Below, piece by piece: positions 9,621 through 18,799 of a DNA stretch of 64,000 nt. The translations under genes were made by a program, and so were the position numbers. The notes beneath the pieces are model-generated. The model made no database searches and had not been told where the DNA came from. It saw only the letters and a list, made by a program, of their open reading frames with translations. The stretch is from Crenobacter caeni (lineage in GTDB: Bacteria > Pseudomonadota > Gammaproteobacteria > Burkholderiales > Chromobacteriaceae). The stretch covers positions 186,001 through 250,000 of the forward strand of contig NZ_JAAGAA010000005.1 in NCBI RefSeq assembly GCF_010435965.1. Direction: 5' to 3'. Positions within the stretch are counted from its first letter, which is position 1. Each line of letters opens with the position of its first letter.

Positions 9621-11051
9621 ATGCACGCGCTGACCCTGCCCGAGACGGGCCATTTCGACGAGATGCTGCTGCCAAGCGGCGGCATCCGCCCGCACTACCG
9701 CGCCTTCGCGCACTGGCTGCAGGCGCAGTCGCCGTCGGTGCTCGCGCAAAAGCGCGAGCAGGCCAACCAGCTCTTCCACCGGGTCGGCATCACCTTCGCG
9801 CTGTACGGCGACGACGCCGGCGCCGAGCGGCTGATCCCGTTCGACACCATCCCGCGGGTGATCCCCGCCGCCGAGTGGGCGAAGCTCGAGGCGGGCCTCG
9901 CGCAGCGGGTGCGCGCGCTCAACGCCTTTCTCGAGGACATCTACCACGAGCACCGCATCGTCAAGGCGGGCGTGGTGCCGGGCGAGCAGGTATTCGCCAA
10001 CGCGCAGTACCAGCCCTTGATGCAGGGGGTGAACCTGCCCGGCGCGGTGTGGGCGCAGGTGACCGGGGTCGACCTGATCCGCCACGCCGACGGCGGCTAC
10101 TACGTGCTCGAGGACAACCTGCGCGTGCCCTCCGGCGTGTCGTACATGCTGGAGAACCGCAAGATGATGATGCGGCTCTTCCCGGAGCTGTTCGCCCGCC
10201 ACGCCATCGCGCCGGTCGATCATTACCCGACGCTGCTGCTCTCGACGCTGCGTAGGGCCTCGGCGCGCGAGAACCCGACCGTGGTCGTGCTCACCCCGGG
10301 GCACCACAACAGTGCGTACTTCGAGCACGCCTTCCTCGCGCAGCAGATGGGCGTCGAGCTGGTCGAGGGGCGCGACCTGTTCGTGCGCGACGACCATGTG
10401 TACATGCGCACCACCGCCGGGCACAAGCAGATCGACGTGATCTACCGGCGCATCGACGACACCTTCCTCGACCCGCTCGCGTTCCGCCCCGACTCCATGC
10501 TCGGCGTGCCCGGGCTGATGCAGGCGTACCGCAAGGGGAACGTGGTGCTCGCCAACGCGATCGGCACCGGCGTCGCCGACGACAAGTCGATCTACCCCTA
10601 CGTGCCCGAGATGATCCGCTACTACCTGGGCGAGACGCCCATCCTCGACAACGTCGAGACCTTCCAGTGCCGCCATCCGGCCGAGCTTGACCATGTGCTG
10701 GCCAACCTCGAGCGCCTGGTGGTGAAGGAGGTCCACGGCGCCGGCGGCTACGGCATGCTGGTGGGGCCGGCGGCCAGCCGCGCCGAACTGGAAGATTTTC
10801 GCGCACGGCTGATCGCACAGCCGGAGAACTATATCGCGCAGCCGACGCTGTGCCTGTCGTCGTGCCCGACCTTCGTCGAGGCCGGCATCGCGCCGCGCCA
10901 CATCGACCTGCGCCCCTTCGTGCTGACCGACGGGCGCGAGACCAGCATGGTCGCCGGCGGCCTGACCCGCGTCGCCTTGCGGGCGGGCTCGCTGGTGGTC
11001 AATTCGTCGCAGGGCGGCGGCACCAAGGACACCTGGGTACTGGAGGAGTAA
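9621..11051 (+). CDS. Circularly permuted ATP-grasp protein (COG2308 type)
   Basis: This 476-residue protein is a circularly permuted ATP-grasp family member, presumed to form an amide bond with ATP, but with no demonstrated substrate. Conserved features include YYVLEDNLRVPSGVSYM, TPGHHNSAYFEH, ANAIGTGVADDKSIY and VVKEVHGAGGYGM. The start at 9621 is set by GAGAGGGA just upstream. It opens a four-gene operon with an alpha-E protein, a transglutaminase-like protein and Anbu. This combination is conserved across bacteria and has been proposed from comparative genomics to make or tag a peptide. Confidence 0.9.
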   Translation: MHALTLPETGHFDEMLLPSGGIRPHYRAFAHWLQAQSPSVLAQKREQANQLFHRVGITFALYGDDAGAERLIPFDTIPRVIPAAEWAKLEAGLAQRVRALNAFLEDIYHEHRIVKAGVVPGEQVFANAQYQPLMQGVNLPGAVWAQVTGVDLIRHADGGYYVLEDNLRVPSGVSYMLENRKMMMRLFPELFARHAIAPVDHYPTLLLSTLRRASARENPTVVVLTPGHHNSAYFEHAFLAQQMGVELVEGRDLFVRDDHVYMRTTAGHKQIDVIYRRIDDTFLDPLAFRPDSMLGVPGLMQAYRKGNVVLANAIGTGVADDKSIYPYVPEMIRYYLGETPILDNVETFQCRHPAELDHVLANLERLVVKEVHGAGGYGMLVGPAASRAELEDFRARLIAQPENYIAQPTLCLSSCPTFVEAGIAPRHIDLRPFVLTDGRETSMVAGGLTRVALRAGSLVVNSSQGGGTKDTWVLEE

Positions 11052-11054
11052 GCA

Positions 11055-11966
11055 ATGCTGTCAAGAACCGCAGACCACCTGTTCTGGATGGCGCGCCAGA
11101 TGGAACGCGCCGAAAACCTGGCCCGCCTGCTCGACGTGAGCCTGGCGGTGTCGCTGCTGCCGGCCTCGCGCGGCGGCGCGGACGTCTCGGCGCCGCTGGT
11201 GCTCACCGGCACGCTGGACGCTTACCTTGCGCGGCACGGCGAGCCCGACGCCTCGCGGGTGCTCGCGTTCATGAGCTTCGACGCGGGCAACCCCTCGTCC
11301 ATTCTCAGCTGCATCCGCCACGCGCGCGACAACGCGCACGCGGTGCGCGGCAAGATCACCGCCGAGATGTGGATGTCGATCAACGCGACCTGGCTCGAGG
11401 CGCGCGAATTCGCGCAGGGCGGCGCAGGCGACCAGGCCTTCTTCGACTGGGTGAAGGAGCGCTCGCACCTCTTTCGCGGCGCGACGCACGGCACCTGCCA
11501 GCGCACCGACGCGTTCTCCTTCATCCGGCTGGGCACCTTCATCGAGCGCGCCGACAACACCGCGCGCCTGCTCGAGGTCAAGCGCCACCTGCTCGACGAC
11601 GCGGACGCGGCCGACTACTACGCGTGGAGCGCGCTGCTGCGCGCGGTCGGCGCGTTCGAGGCCTACCACGCGCTGTACCGCGACGCCCCGTCCGGCCGCC
11701 GCGTCGCCGAGCTGTTGCTGCTGCGCCCGGACATGCCGCGCAGCCTGCGCGCGTGCTTCGACGAGATCTACAAGTGGCTCGCCAGGCTGGAGGGCGACAA
11801 CGGCCGCGCGGCGAAAAGGCTGGCCGCCGAGCTGCGCGCGGCGCAGGCGTATACCAGCGTCGACGAGGTGTTCGACGCCGGCCTGCACGACTACCTCACG
11901 CGCATGCTCGGCGACATCACGCGGCTGGGCGCGCTGGTGCACGAGGCCTATCTGGAGGCGGCCTGA
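11055..11966 (+). CDS. Alpha-E domain protein (DUF403)
   Basis: This 303-residue, largely alpha-helical protein belongs to the alpha-E (DUF403) family. The hallmark N-terminus LSRTADHLFWMARQMERAEN is present, with further Glu-rich helical motifs such as RLGTFIERADNTARLLE. It has no known activity and is nearly always encoded beside the permuted ATP-grasp protein. It starts three bases after that gene's stop with GGAGGAG as ribosome-binding site, and its stop overlaps the next start (ATGA), so the products are likely made in fixed proportion. Confidence 0.9.
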   Translation: MLSRTADHLFWMARQMERAENLARLLDVSLAVSLLPASRGGADVSAPLVLTGTLDAYLARHGEPDASRVLAFMSFDAGNPSSILSCIRHARDNAHAVRGKITAEMWMSINATWLEAREFAQGGAGDQAFFDWVKERSHLFRGATHGTCQRTDAFSFIRLGTFIERADNTARLLEVKRHLLDDADAADYYAWSALLRAVGAFEAYHALYRDAPSGRRVAELLLLRPDMPRSLRACFDEIYKWLARLEGDNGRAAKRLAAELRAAQAYTSVDEVFDAGLHDYLTRMLGDITRLGALVHEAYLEAA

Positions 11967-12745
11967 TGCGGCTGAGCATCCGCCACGAGACCTGCTACCG
12001 CTACGACGGTGCGCCCGCGCGCAGCACCCAGCTGTTGCGGCTGACCCCCGCCGACAGCGCCGCGCAGCGCGTGCTCGCGTGGCGTCTGGTGCTGCCCGGG
12101 CCTGCCAGCGAGACGGTGGACGGTTTTGGCAACCGCACCCACCTTGTCACGCTGGAGGGGCCGCACCACGAGATCCGCCTGCTCGCCGAGGGCGAGGTCG
12201 AGACGCGGGTCGCCGGCCCCGACCCCGCGCTGGGGCCGCTCGACGTACGGGTCTACCTGCGCCCAAGCGCGCTGACTGCGGCGAGCGCGGCGATTGCCGA
12301 ACTGGCCGCGGGCAGCGCGCGCTCGGTCGCCGGCTGCGCGGATTTGGCCGCACGCGTGCTCGAGGCGATGCCGTACCGGCCGGGGGTGACCTCGGCCGGT
12401 ACGACGGCGGCCGCCGCGCTGGCGCTTGGTGCCGGCGTGTGCCAGGACCACACGCAGGTGTTCGTAGCCGCCTGCCGCACGCTCGCGCTGCCGGCGCGCT
12501 ACGTCAGCGGCTACCTCCTGAACGAGGACGAGACGCACGCGGCCAGCCACGCGTGGGCGGAGGTCTGGCTCGACCACGCCTGGCACGGCTTTGACGTGAG
12601 CAACGCACGCGCGCCCGACGAACACCACCTGCGCCTGGCGGTCGGGCTCGACTACCTGGACGCCTGCCCGGTGCGCGGCGTGCGCCAGGGCGGCGGCGCC
12701 GAAACGCACCGCGCGCACGCCGACGTGCGCGCTACCGACGAATGA
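11966..12745 (+). CDS. Transglutaminase-like cysteine peptidase/ligase
   Basis: This 259-residue cytoplasmic protein has an N-terminal beta-strand domain (about 1-100) and a transglutaminase-like domain. The catalytic triad is visible as C159 (GVCQDH), H195 (ASHAW) and D210 (GFDVSN). Family members cleave or form isopeptide bonds. The start overlaps the alpha-E stop codon, and Anbu follows 12 bases after the stop. In this context it is a candidate for processing or attaching the peptide thought to be made by the ATP-grasp/alpha-E pair; that role is inferred. Confidence 0.88.
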   Translation: MRLSIRHETCYRYDGAPARSTQLLRLTPADSAAQRVLAWRLVLPGPASETVDGFGNRTHLVTLEGPHHEIRLLAEGEVETRVAGPDPALGPLDVRVYLRPSALTAASAAIAELAAGSARSVAGCADLAARVLEAMPYRPGVTSAGTTAAAALALGAGVCQDHTQVFVAACRTLALPARYVSGYLLNEDETHAASHAWAEVWLDHAWHGFDVSNARAPDEHHLRLAVGLDYLDACPVRGVRQGGGAETHRAHADVRATDE

Positions 12746-12757
12746 CAGGGAACAACC

Positions 12758-13480
12758 ATGACTTATTGCGTCGCGATCCGCCTGGCCGAAGGGCTGGTGT
12801 TCGCCTCCGACACCCGCACCAACGCCGGCGTCGACCATGTCGCCACCTTCCGCAAGATGCGGGTGTTCAGCGCGCCGGGGGTGCGCCTGGTGCTGCTCTC
12901 GTCGGGCAACCTTGCGACCAGCCAGAGCGTCGCCAGCTTGCTCGAGCGGCGCTTCCGGCTGCATGACGGTACGGGACTTGCGACGGTCGACTCGCTGTAC
13001 GACGCGGCCGCGCTGGTCGGCGCGACGCTGCGCGAAGTGCTCGCGCGCGACGCCGACACGGCCGCCGGCGTCGATTTTTCCAGCCACTTCCTGCTGGGCG
13101 GGCAGGTCGACGGCGAGCCGGTGCGCCTCTTCCACGTCTACCCGCAGGGCAACTTCATCGAGGCGAGCGAGGACACGCCGTACTTCCAGATCGGCGAATC
13201 CAAGTACGGCAAGCCCATCCTCGACCGCGTGCTGGACTACCACACACCGCTTGCGCAGGCGATCCAGTGCGCGCTGATCTCGATTGACTCGACGATGCGC
13301 TCCAACCTGTCGGTCGGCGCGCCGGTCGACCTGGTGTGGCTGCGCCCGGACGACGTACGCGCCCCCGCGCCGGTGCGCCTGAACGAGAACGACCCTTACT
13401 TCATGTGCCTGCGCGAGGGCTGGAGCCGCGGCCTGCGCGAGGCGTTCGCGACCCTGCCGGCACCCGGCTGGGAAATATAA
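12758..13480 (+). CDS. anbu: Anbu, bacterial proteasome homologue
   Basis: This 240-residue protein is an Anbu-type proteasome beta-subunit homologue (COG3484). The N-terminus MTYCVAIRL places Thr2 as the expected nucleophile after Met removal, with D18 (ASDTRTNAG) and K33 (FRKM) at the usual proteasome active-site spacing. There is no propeptide, as in other Anbu proteins. Anbu assembles as an open ring-like particle in the cytoplasm; its substrates are not established. It is the last gene of the ATP-grasp/alpha-E/transglutaminase operon. Confidence 0.9.
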   Translation: MTYCVAIRLAEGLVFASDTRTNAGVDHVATFRKMRVFSAPGVRLVLLSSGNLATSQSVASLLERRFRLHDGTGLATVDSLYDAAALVGATLREVLARDADTAAGVDFSSHFLLGGQVDGEPVRLFHVYPQGNFIEASEDTPYFQIGESKYGKPILDRVLDYHTPLAQAIQCALISIDSTMRSNLSVGAPVDLVWLRPDDVRAPAPVRLNENDPYFMCLREGWSRGLREAFATLPAPGWEI

Positions 13481-13508
13481 GCGGGGTTTTCATCAAGGCG
13501 TAACAATA

Positions 13509-13552
13509 TGTCGCATTGGTGTATCTGTTTGGCATCGTCAAAGTGATTTAAT
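13509..13552 (+). promoter_or_regulatory. Candidate ArgR-type operator and promoter of the aot operon
   Basis: TGTCGC at 13509-13514 matches the core recalled for the AraC-type ArgR of Pseudomonas aeruginosa (TGTCGC, 8 bases, then AA); here the downstream AA is AT, and a weaker copy may lie 21 bases on. A TTTAAT -10-like hexamer sits at 13547-13552 without a good -35, as expected of an activator-dependent promoter. The regulator gene argR is at the end of the same operon, so autoregulation by arginine is plausible. Confidence 0.4.
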
Positions 13553-13645
13553 GCTCCGGCGCGGACATCGGGTCCGTCTTGGGCCGACCAGCCCCCGTCA
13601 CAACATAGAGGTGTGCGGCGCGGCCCCAACTGGGAGAATCTCTGG

Positions 13646-14407
13646 ATGAAAAAAATCACTTTGCTGGCCGCGCTTGTGGCTTCCGGCCTGGCCCATGCGG
13701 CTGACCCCATCCGCATCGGCGTCGACGCCACTTACGAGCCGTTCGCGTACAAGTCGGCCGACGGCAAGCTGGTCGGCTTTGACATCGACATGGCCAACGC
13801 CCTGTGCGCGCAGATGAAGGCCAAGTGCGTGTTCGTCGAGCAGGAGTGGAAGGGGATCATCCCGGCGCTCAACGCCAAGAAGTACGACGCGATCGTGTCG
13901 TCGATGTCGATCACCGAAGAGCGCAAGAAGGCCGTCGACTTCACCAGCAAGTACTACCACACCCCGTCCCGCCTGATCGCCAGGGCAGGCAGCGTCTCCG
14001 GCACCCCGGACAGCCTGAAGGGCAAGAGAGTGGGCGTGCTCAAGGCGTCGACCCAGGAAAAATACGCGCTGAAGTACTACCAGCCGGCCGGCGCGACCGT
14101 CGTCCCGTACAACAGCACCCAGCAGGCTTACCTCGACATGGCCGCCGGCCGCCTGGACGCGACCGTCGCCGACAGCGTCGAGGGTTCCACCGGCTTCCTG
14201 AAGAAGCCGGAAGGCAAGGGTTACGCCTTCGTCGGCCCGGTGCTGAAGGACGAAGCCATCTTCGGCCACGGCGCCGGCATCGCGGTGCGCAAGGGCGACG
14301 ACGCGCTGCGCAACAACTTCAACAAGGCGATCGTCGACGTGCGCAAGAACGGCACGTACAAGAAGGTGAACGACAAGTACTTCGCCTTCGACGCCTACGG
14401 CGAGTAA
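13646..14407 (+). CDS. aotJ: Arginine/ornithine ABC transporter periplasmic binding protein
   Basis: This 253-residue protein is a family 3 solute-binding protein for basic amino acids. It has a clean signal peptide (MKKITLLAALVASGLAHA, cleaved before ADP). The mature part shows the IRIGVDATYEPFAYKSADG opening and GFDIDMANALC typical of HisJ/ArgT/AotJ. The start at 13646 follows GGGAGA; an upstream in-frame GTG at 13613 would spoil the signal peptide. The gene order binding protein, two permeases, AotO-like, ATPase, AraC-type regulator matches the P. aeruginosa aotJQMOP-argR operon, which imports arginine and ornithine. Confidence 0.9.
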   Translation: MKKITLLAALVASGLAHAADPIRIGVDATYEPFAYKSADGKLVGFDIDMANALCAQMKAKCVFVEQEWKGIIPALNAKKYDAIVSSMSITEERKKAVDFTSKYYHTPSRLIARAGSVSGTPDSLKGKRVGVLKASTQEKYALKYYQPAGATVVPYNSTQQAYLDMAAGRLDATVADSVEGSTGFLKKPEGKGYAFVGPVLKDEAIFGHGAGIAVRKGDDALRNNFNKAIVDVRKNGTYKKVNDKYFAFDAYGE

Positions 14408-14467
14408 GTCCTTCCGGTGCTGACCCGGGCGCGCCTTGCGGCGCGCCCGCCTACAAGGAACCTGCCG

Positions 14468-15154
14468 ATGCTGGAAGGTTATACCGCGTATATCGTCGCC
14501 GGTGCGTCGACCACGTTGAAGATCGCGCTCTCCTCGCTGGCCGTCGCGACCGTGCTGGGCCTGGTTGGCGCCGCCTGCCGCCTCGCGGGCCAGCCCTTGC
14601 TCAACCGCAGTGCCGAGGCGTACTCGACGCTGGTGCGCGGCGTGCCCGACCTCGTGCTGATGCTGCTGGTGTTCTACGGCGGACAGGTCGCCGCCAACAG
14701 CCTGCTGGAGTCGCTCGGGCTGCCCGCCGTCGACTTCGACCAGTTCATCGCCGGCGTGCTGACGCTCGGCTTCATCTACGGCGCCTACCTGAGCGAGACC
14801 TTCCGCGGCGCCTTGCTCGCCGTGCCGCGCGGCCAGTGGGAGGCCGGCTGGGCGTACGGCATGAGCCGCCCGCGCGTGTTCCTGCGCATCGTGCTGCCGC
14901 AGATGATCCGCCTGGCGATTCCCGGCTACACCAACAACTGGCTGGTGCTCACCAAGGCGACCGCGCTGGTGTCGGTGATCGGTCTGCAGGACATGATGTA
15001 CCGCGCCCGCGAAGCCGGCGCGGCGACCCGCGAGCCGTTCACCTACCTCTTGGTGGTCGGCGCGGTTTACCTGATGATCACCACGGTTTCGCTGCTGCTG
15101 TTGCGCGCGCTCGAGCGCCGCACCTCGGCCGGCGTGCGCATGGGGGAGATGTGA
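14468..15154 (+). CDS. aotQ: Arginine/ornithine ABC transporter permease AotQ
   Basis: This 228-residue inner-membrane permease is of the HisQ type, with about five hydrophobic segments and the ATPase-contact (EAA) loop around EAGWAYGMSRPRVFLRIVLP. The N-terminal STTLKIALSSLAVATVLG is the usual polar amino acid permease entry helix. The start at 14468 follows AAGGAA. Its stop overlaps the start of aotM (ATGA), so the two permease halves are translationally coupled. Confidence 0.9.
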   Translation: MLEGYTAYIVAGASTTLKIALSSLAVATVLGLVGAACRLAGQPLLNRSAEAYSTLVRGVPDLVLMLLVFYGGQVAANSLLESLGLPAVDFDQFIAGVLTLGFIYGAYLSETFRGALLAVPRGQWEAGWAYGMSRPRVFLRIVLPQMIRLAIPGYTNNWLVLTKATALVSVIGLQDMMYRAREAGAATREPFTYLLVVGAVYLMITTVSLLLLRALERRTSAGVRMGEM

Positions 15155-15855
15155 TGCTCGACTTTGCCGTCGTCCTCGAGCCGGATAACCTGAAGCTGTA
15201 CGGCGAGGGCCTGCTGACCACGGTCAAGCTGCTGGTCATCTCACTCGCCTGCGGCCTTGCCGCCTCGGTGCCGCTGGCCGTGCTGCGCGTGTCCAGCAAC
15301 AGGTTGGCCAGCCTGCCGGTGTGGGGCTTCACCTACGTGATCCGCGGCACGCCCATGCTGCTGCAGCTCTACCTGATCTATTACGGCCTGTCGCAGTTCG
15401 CGCTGGTGCGCGAGAGCGCCGCGTGGGCGCTGCTGTCGGACGCGTGGTTCTGCGCGATGCTCGCGCTCGCCATCAATACCTGCGCCTACACCACCGAGAT
15501 GCTCGCCGGCGCCTTGCGCGCGACCAGCCACGGCGAGATCGAGGCCGCGCGCAGCATGGGCATGAACCGCTTCACCCTGTACCGGCGCGTGCTGCTGCCC
15601 TCGGCGCTTCGGCGCAGTCTGCCCGCGTACAGCAACGAGGTGGTGATGATGCTGCACGCGACCAGCCTTGCCAGCACGGTGACGCTGCTCGACATCACCG
15701 GCGCCGCCGACCGGCTGTACTCGACGTATTACATGCCGTTCGAGCCCTTTATCGCGGCAGCGCTGTTCTACCTTGCGCTGACCTGGCTGATCGTCCGGCT
15801 GTTCCGCCGCTTCGAGCGGCGCTACCTCGCCTACCTTGCCCCGCGCACCCACTGA
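15154..15855 (+). CDS. aotM: Arginine/ornithine ABC transporter permease AotM
   Basis: This 233-residue permease is of the HisM type and pairs with AotQ in the membrane. It has the TYVIRGTPMLLQLYLIYYG segment and the EAA loop in EIEAARSMGMNRFTLYRRVL that docks onto the ATPase. The C-terminus is basic (FRRFERRYLAYL). It overlaps aotQ by four bases and precedes aotO by 8 bases. Confidence 0.9.
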   Translation: MLDFAVVLEPDNLKLYGEGLLTTVKLLVISLACGLAASVPLAVLRVSSNRLASLPVWGFTYVIRGTPMLLQLYLIYYGLSQFALVRESAAWALLSDAWFCAMLALAINTCAYTTEMLAGALRATSHGEIEAARSMGMNRFTLYRRVLLPSALRRSLPAYSNEVVMMLHATSLASTVTLLDITGAADRLYSTYYMPFEPFIAAALFYLALTWLIVRLFRRFERRYLAYLAPRTH

Positions 15856-15863
15856 GAACCACC

Positions 15864-16979
15864 ATGCAAACACGCAATCATCCGCTGGCGGCGCCCGGGC
15901 TTGGCGCGCACCGCAGCGTGACCAGCTTCCATTTCGGCACGCGCGGCGACGGGCAGAAGGTCTATATCCAGGCCGGCCTGCACGCCGACGAGATCCCCGG
16001 CATGCTGGTGTGCCACCACCTCAAGGCCATGCTCGCCGAACTGGAGGCCGCAGGCCGCCTGCTAGGGGAGGTGGTGCTGGTGCCGGTGTGCAACCCGGTC
16101 GGGCTAGACCAGTCGCTGCTGTTCGACGCGCAGGGGCGTTTCGACCTGGCCTCCGGCGAGAACTTCAACCGCGGCTACCCGCAGTTTGCCGAAGCGATCG
16201 GCGACGCGCTCGAAGGCGCGCTGGGCGCGGGCGCCGCGGTCAACCGCCAACGCATTAGGGAGGCGATGCGTGACTACCTGGCGGCCCAGCACCCGGTCGG
16301 CGAGCTCGCTTCGCTCAGGCATACGCTGGTGTCGCTCGCCTTCGACGCCGACATCGTGCTCGACTTGCACGCCGACTTCGAGGCGGTGGTGCACCTCTAC
16401 ACCGAGACGCCTTACGTCGAGGAAGCCCTGCCGCTTTGCCGGCTGCTGGGCGCCCGCGCGCTCTTGCTTGCCGAAGGCAGCGGCGGGCAGTCGTTCGACG
16501 AGGCCTTGAGCGGTGTGTGGTGGCAGCTTGCGCGGCGCTACCCCGACGCCAACATCCCGCGTGCCTGCTTCGCGACGACGGTCGAGCTGCGCGGCGAGAC
16601 CGACGTCGAGCACGAAACGGCCCGTGCGGACGCGGCGGCGCTGCTGGCCTTCCTCACGCTCAAGGGCGTGGTCGCCGGTGATGCGCCGCAGCTGCCGCCC
16701 GCCCTGTGCGAGCCGACGCCGCTGGCCGGCTCCGAACCCCTGATCGCGCCCGAAGCCGGCGTCGTCGTCTACTGCAAGGCGTCGGGCGACAGGGTGGCGG
16801 CCGGCGAGACCGTGTGCGAGATCGTCGACCCGGTCAGCGGACGGGTGTTGCCGCTGGCGGCCACGGTCGACGGCGTGCTGTACGCACGCGCCGCCACCCG
16901 CTTCGCGCTCGCCGGCGCTAACCTGGGCAAGGTCGCCGGCCGCGTGCCGTTTCGCAGCGGCAATCTGCTCAGTGCCTGA
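15864..16979 (+). CDS. aotO: AotO-like succinylglutamate desuccinylase/aspartoacylase family protein
   Basis: This 371-residue protein is a zinc-hydrolase-fold member of the AstE/AspA family. Zinc ligands are visible as H40 and E43 (GLHADE) and H169 (DLH), and the substrate loop GENFNRGYPQ is present. It has a C-terminal beta-rich extension (about 285-371) with a biotinyl-like GVVVYCKASGDRVAAGETV. In P. aeruginosa the homologous aotO sits inside the transporter operon but is not needed for uptake. Its reaction is unknown; deacylation of an arginine-pathway intermediate is a guess from the fold. Confidence 0.82.
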   Translation: MQTRNHPLAAPGLGAHRSVTSFHFGTRGDGQKVYIQAGLHADEIPGMLVCHHLKAMLAELEAAGRLLGEVVLVPVCNPVGLDQSLLFDAQGRFDLASGENFNRGYPQFAEAIGDALEGALGAGAAVNRQRIREAMRDYLAAQHPVGELASLRHTLVSLAFDADIVLDLHADFEAVVHLYTETPYVEEALPLCRLLGARALLLAEGSGGQSFDEALSGVWWQLARRYPDANIPRACFATTVELRGETDVEHETARADAAALLAFLTLKGVVAGDAPQLPPALCEPTPLAGSEPLIAPEAGVVVYCKASGDRVAAGETVCEIVDPVSGRVLPLAATVDGVLYARAATRFALAGANLGKVAGRVPFRSGNLLSA

Positions 16980-16998
16980 GACCCTCTTGGAGAACAAC

Positions 16999-17820
16999 AT
17001 GTATCACGACCAGAAACCGGGCGGGGCGTGTGCGGCCGGCGCGGGTGTTGCCGCGCGCGCGGTCAAGCTCGAGGTGAAAGACGTCCACAAGCGCTTCGGC
17101 GAACACGAGGTGCTCAAGGGCATTTCGCTGACCGCGCACGCGGGCGACGTGATCAGCATCATCGGCTCGAGCGGTTCGGGCAAGAGCACGTTCTTGCGCT
17201 GCATCAACCTGCTCGAGCGCCCGCACGAGGGCAGCATCGCGCTGGCCGGCGAGCCGCTGGAACTGATCCGCAAGCCCGACGGCATGCTGGACGCGAAAAG
17301 CGGGAAGCAGCTGCAGCGGATGCGCGCGCGCCTGGCGATGGTGTTCCAGCACTTCAACCTGTGGGCGCACATGACGGTGCTGCAGAACATCATCGAGGTG
17401 CCGGTGCACGTGCTGGGGGTGCCGCGCGACGAGGCCGTGGCGCGCGCGCGCCGCTACCTGGAGAAAGTCGGCCTGTGTGGCGTCGAGGACAAGTACCCGG
17501 CGCACATGTCCGGTGGCCAGCAGCAGCGCGTGGCGATCGCGCGCGCGCTGGCGGTCGAGCCCGAGGTGATGCTGTTCGACGAGCCGACCTCGGCGCTCGA
17601 CCCCGAACTCGTCGGCGAAGTGTTGCGCGTGATGCGCGCGCTGGCCGAAGAGGGGCGGACCATGGTGGTGGTCACCCACGAGATGGCCTTCGCGCGCGAA
17701 GTGGGCAACCACGTGATGTTCCTGCACCAGGGCCGCGTCGAGGAAGAAGGCGACCCGCAGCAGGTGCTCGCCAACCCGCAAAGCGAGCGCCTGCAGCAGT
17801 TCCTGTCGCGCACCCGCTAA
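16999..17820 (+). CDS. aotP: Arginine/ornithine ABC transporter ATPase AotP
   Basis: This 273-residue ATPase energises AotQM. It has Walker [10 protein letters not shown] (about 56-64), Q-loop VFQHFNLW, signature MSGGQQQR (M replacing the usual L/S), Walker [13 protein letters not shown] and the H-loop VVTHEM. An N-terminal extension of ~22 residues rich in Gly/Ala precedes the usual HisP start. The ATG at 16999 follows TTGGAG; an in-frame GTG at 16972 is less likely. Confidence 0.92.
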   Translation: MYHDQKPGGACAAGAGVAARAVKLEVKDVHKRFGEHEVLKGISLTAHAGDVISIIGSSGSGKSTFLRCINLLERPHEGSIALAGEPLELIRKPDGMLDAKSGKQLQRMRARLAMVFQHFNLWAHMTVLQNIIEVPVHVLGVPRDEAVARARRYLEKVGLCGVEDKYPAHMSGGQQQRVAIARALAVEPEVMLFDEPTSALDPELVGEVLRVMRALAEEGRTMVVVTHEMAFAREVGNHVMFLHQGRVEEEGDPQQVLANPQSERLQQFLSRTR

Positions 17821-17830
17821 GGTCAACGTA

Positions 17831-18784
17831 ATGGACAGCGCACATCCTGGCGGTCGCTGGCACGTCCTGCTGCTGCCGGGCTTTTTCGACGGAGAGGCCG
17901 GCGTGCTCGTCGACCTGCTTTGTGCGCACGCCGGCGCCGCGCTGCCGTCGCTGCTGTGGGTGTCGGCCGACGGCGCACCGGTGCGCTCGGCGGCGGGCCG
18001 CTCCTCGGCGGTCGACACTGCGCTGTGTGCGGCGGACGCGCCGGCCACCTTGTTCGTGCTGGGCGGCGAAAGGGTACCGGCGCAGGACGACGCGCCGCTA
18101 CTGGGCACGCTCGCGGCGCTTGCTCAGGCGGGGACGCGGCTCATGGCCGTGCACGGCGGCGTGTTCTGGCTGGCGGCCGCTGGCCTGGCAGCGCCGGCCG
18201 TCGCCGTGCACTGGACGCAGGCGGACGCCTTTCGCGAGCGCTACCCGGCGGTGAAGGTGAGCGAGCAGTTGTTCGAACTCGGCCCGCGCGGCGGCAGTTG
18301 CGCGGGCGGTGCGGCGCTGGCCGACTTCGTGCTGTCGCTGCTTGCGGCCGACGGCCACGCGCCGGCGTGCGGGCCGCTTGCCGAGCGCTGGCTGCTCGAG
18401 CGGGTGCGGCGTGGCGACGAGCGCCAGCGTGCGGCCTTGCGCACGCAAAGCGGCGCCGCCGACCCCAAGCTGGTCGGCGCGGTCGAACTGATGCAGAGCA
18501 ACCTCGAAGAGCCGCTGACCACCGACGAGATCGCCCGCCTCGTGCATATCTCGCGCCGCCAGCTCGAGCGGCTGTTCCGGCAGTATCTGGAGCGGGTGCC
18601 GTCGCAATACTATCTGGAGCTGCGCCTCGAGCGCTCGCGGCAGCTGCTGCGCCAGACCAGCACGTCGATCATCCAGGTCGGCCTCTCATGCGGCTTCTCG
18701 TCGGGGCCGCACTTTTCCAGCGCCTACCGCAACCATTTCGGCCTGACCCCGCGCGACGAGCGCAGGCAGGCGCGCGGCGGCTGA
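17831..18784 (+). CDS. argR: ArgR, AraC-family arginine regulator with DJ-1/PfpI-like domain
   Basis: This 317-residue protein has an N-terminal class I glutamine amidotransferase-like (DJ-1/PfpI) domain (about 10-190) and a C-terminal AraC/XylS double helix-turn-helix (about 215-312; DEIARLVHISRRQLERLFRQ and SCGFSSGPHFSSAYRNHF). The architecture and position directly after aotP match ArgR of P. aeruginosa, which senses arginine and activates uptake and succinyltransferase-pathway genes. It is unrelated to the hexameric E. coli ArgR. Confidence 0.88.
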   Translation: MDSAHPGGRWHVLLLPGFFDGEAGVLVDLLCAHAGAALPSLLWVSADGAPVRSAAGRSSAVDTALCAADAPATLFVLGGERVPAQDDAPLLGTLAALAQAGTRLMAVHGGVFWLAAAGLAAPAVAVHWTQADAFRERYPAVKVSEQLFELGPRGGSCAGGAALADFVLSLLAADGHAPACGPLAERWLLERVRRGDERQRAALRTQSGAADPKLVGAVELMQSNLEEPLTTDEIARLVHISRRQLERLFRQYLERVPSQYYLELRLERSRQLLRQTSTSIIQVGLSCGFSSGPHFSSAYRNHFGLTPRDERRQARGG

Positions 18785-18799
18785 CAGGACCTTTCCCCC

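Noticed and set aside
15864-16979. Naming this gene astE (succinylglutamate desuccinylase)
   Set aside because: The zinc ligands fit the family, but position between permease and ATPase genes and the extra C-terminal domain match aotO, whose function differs or is unknown.
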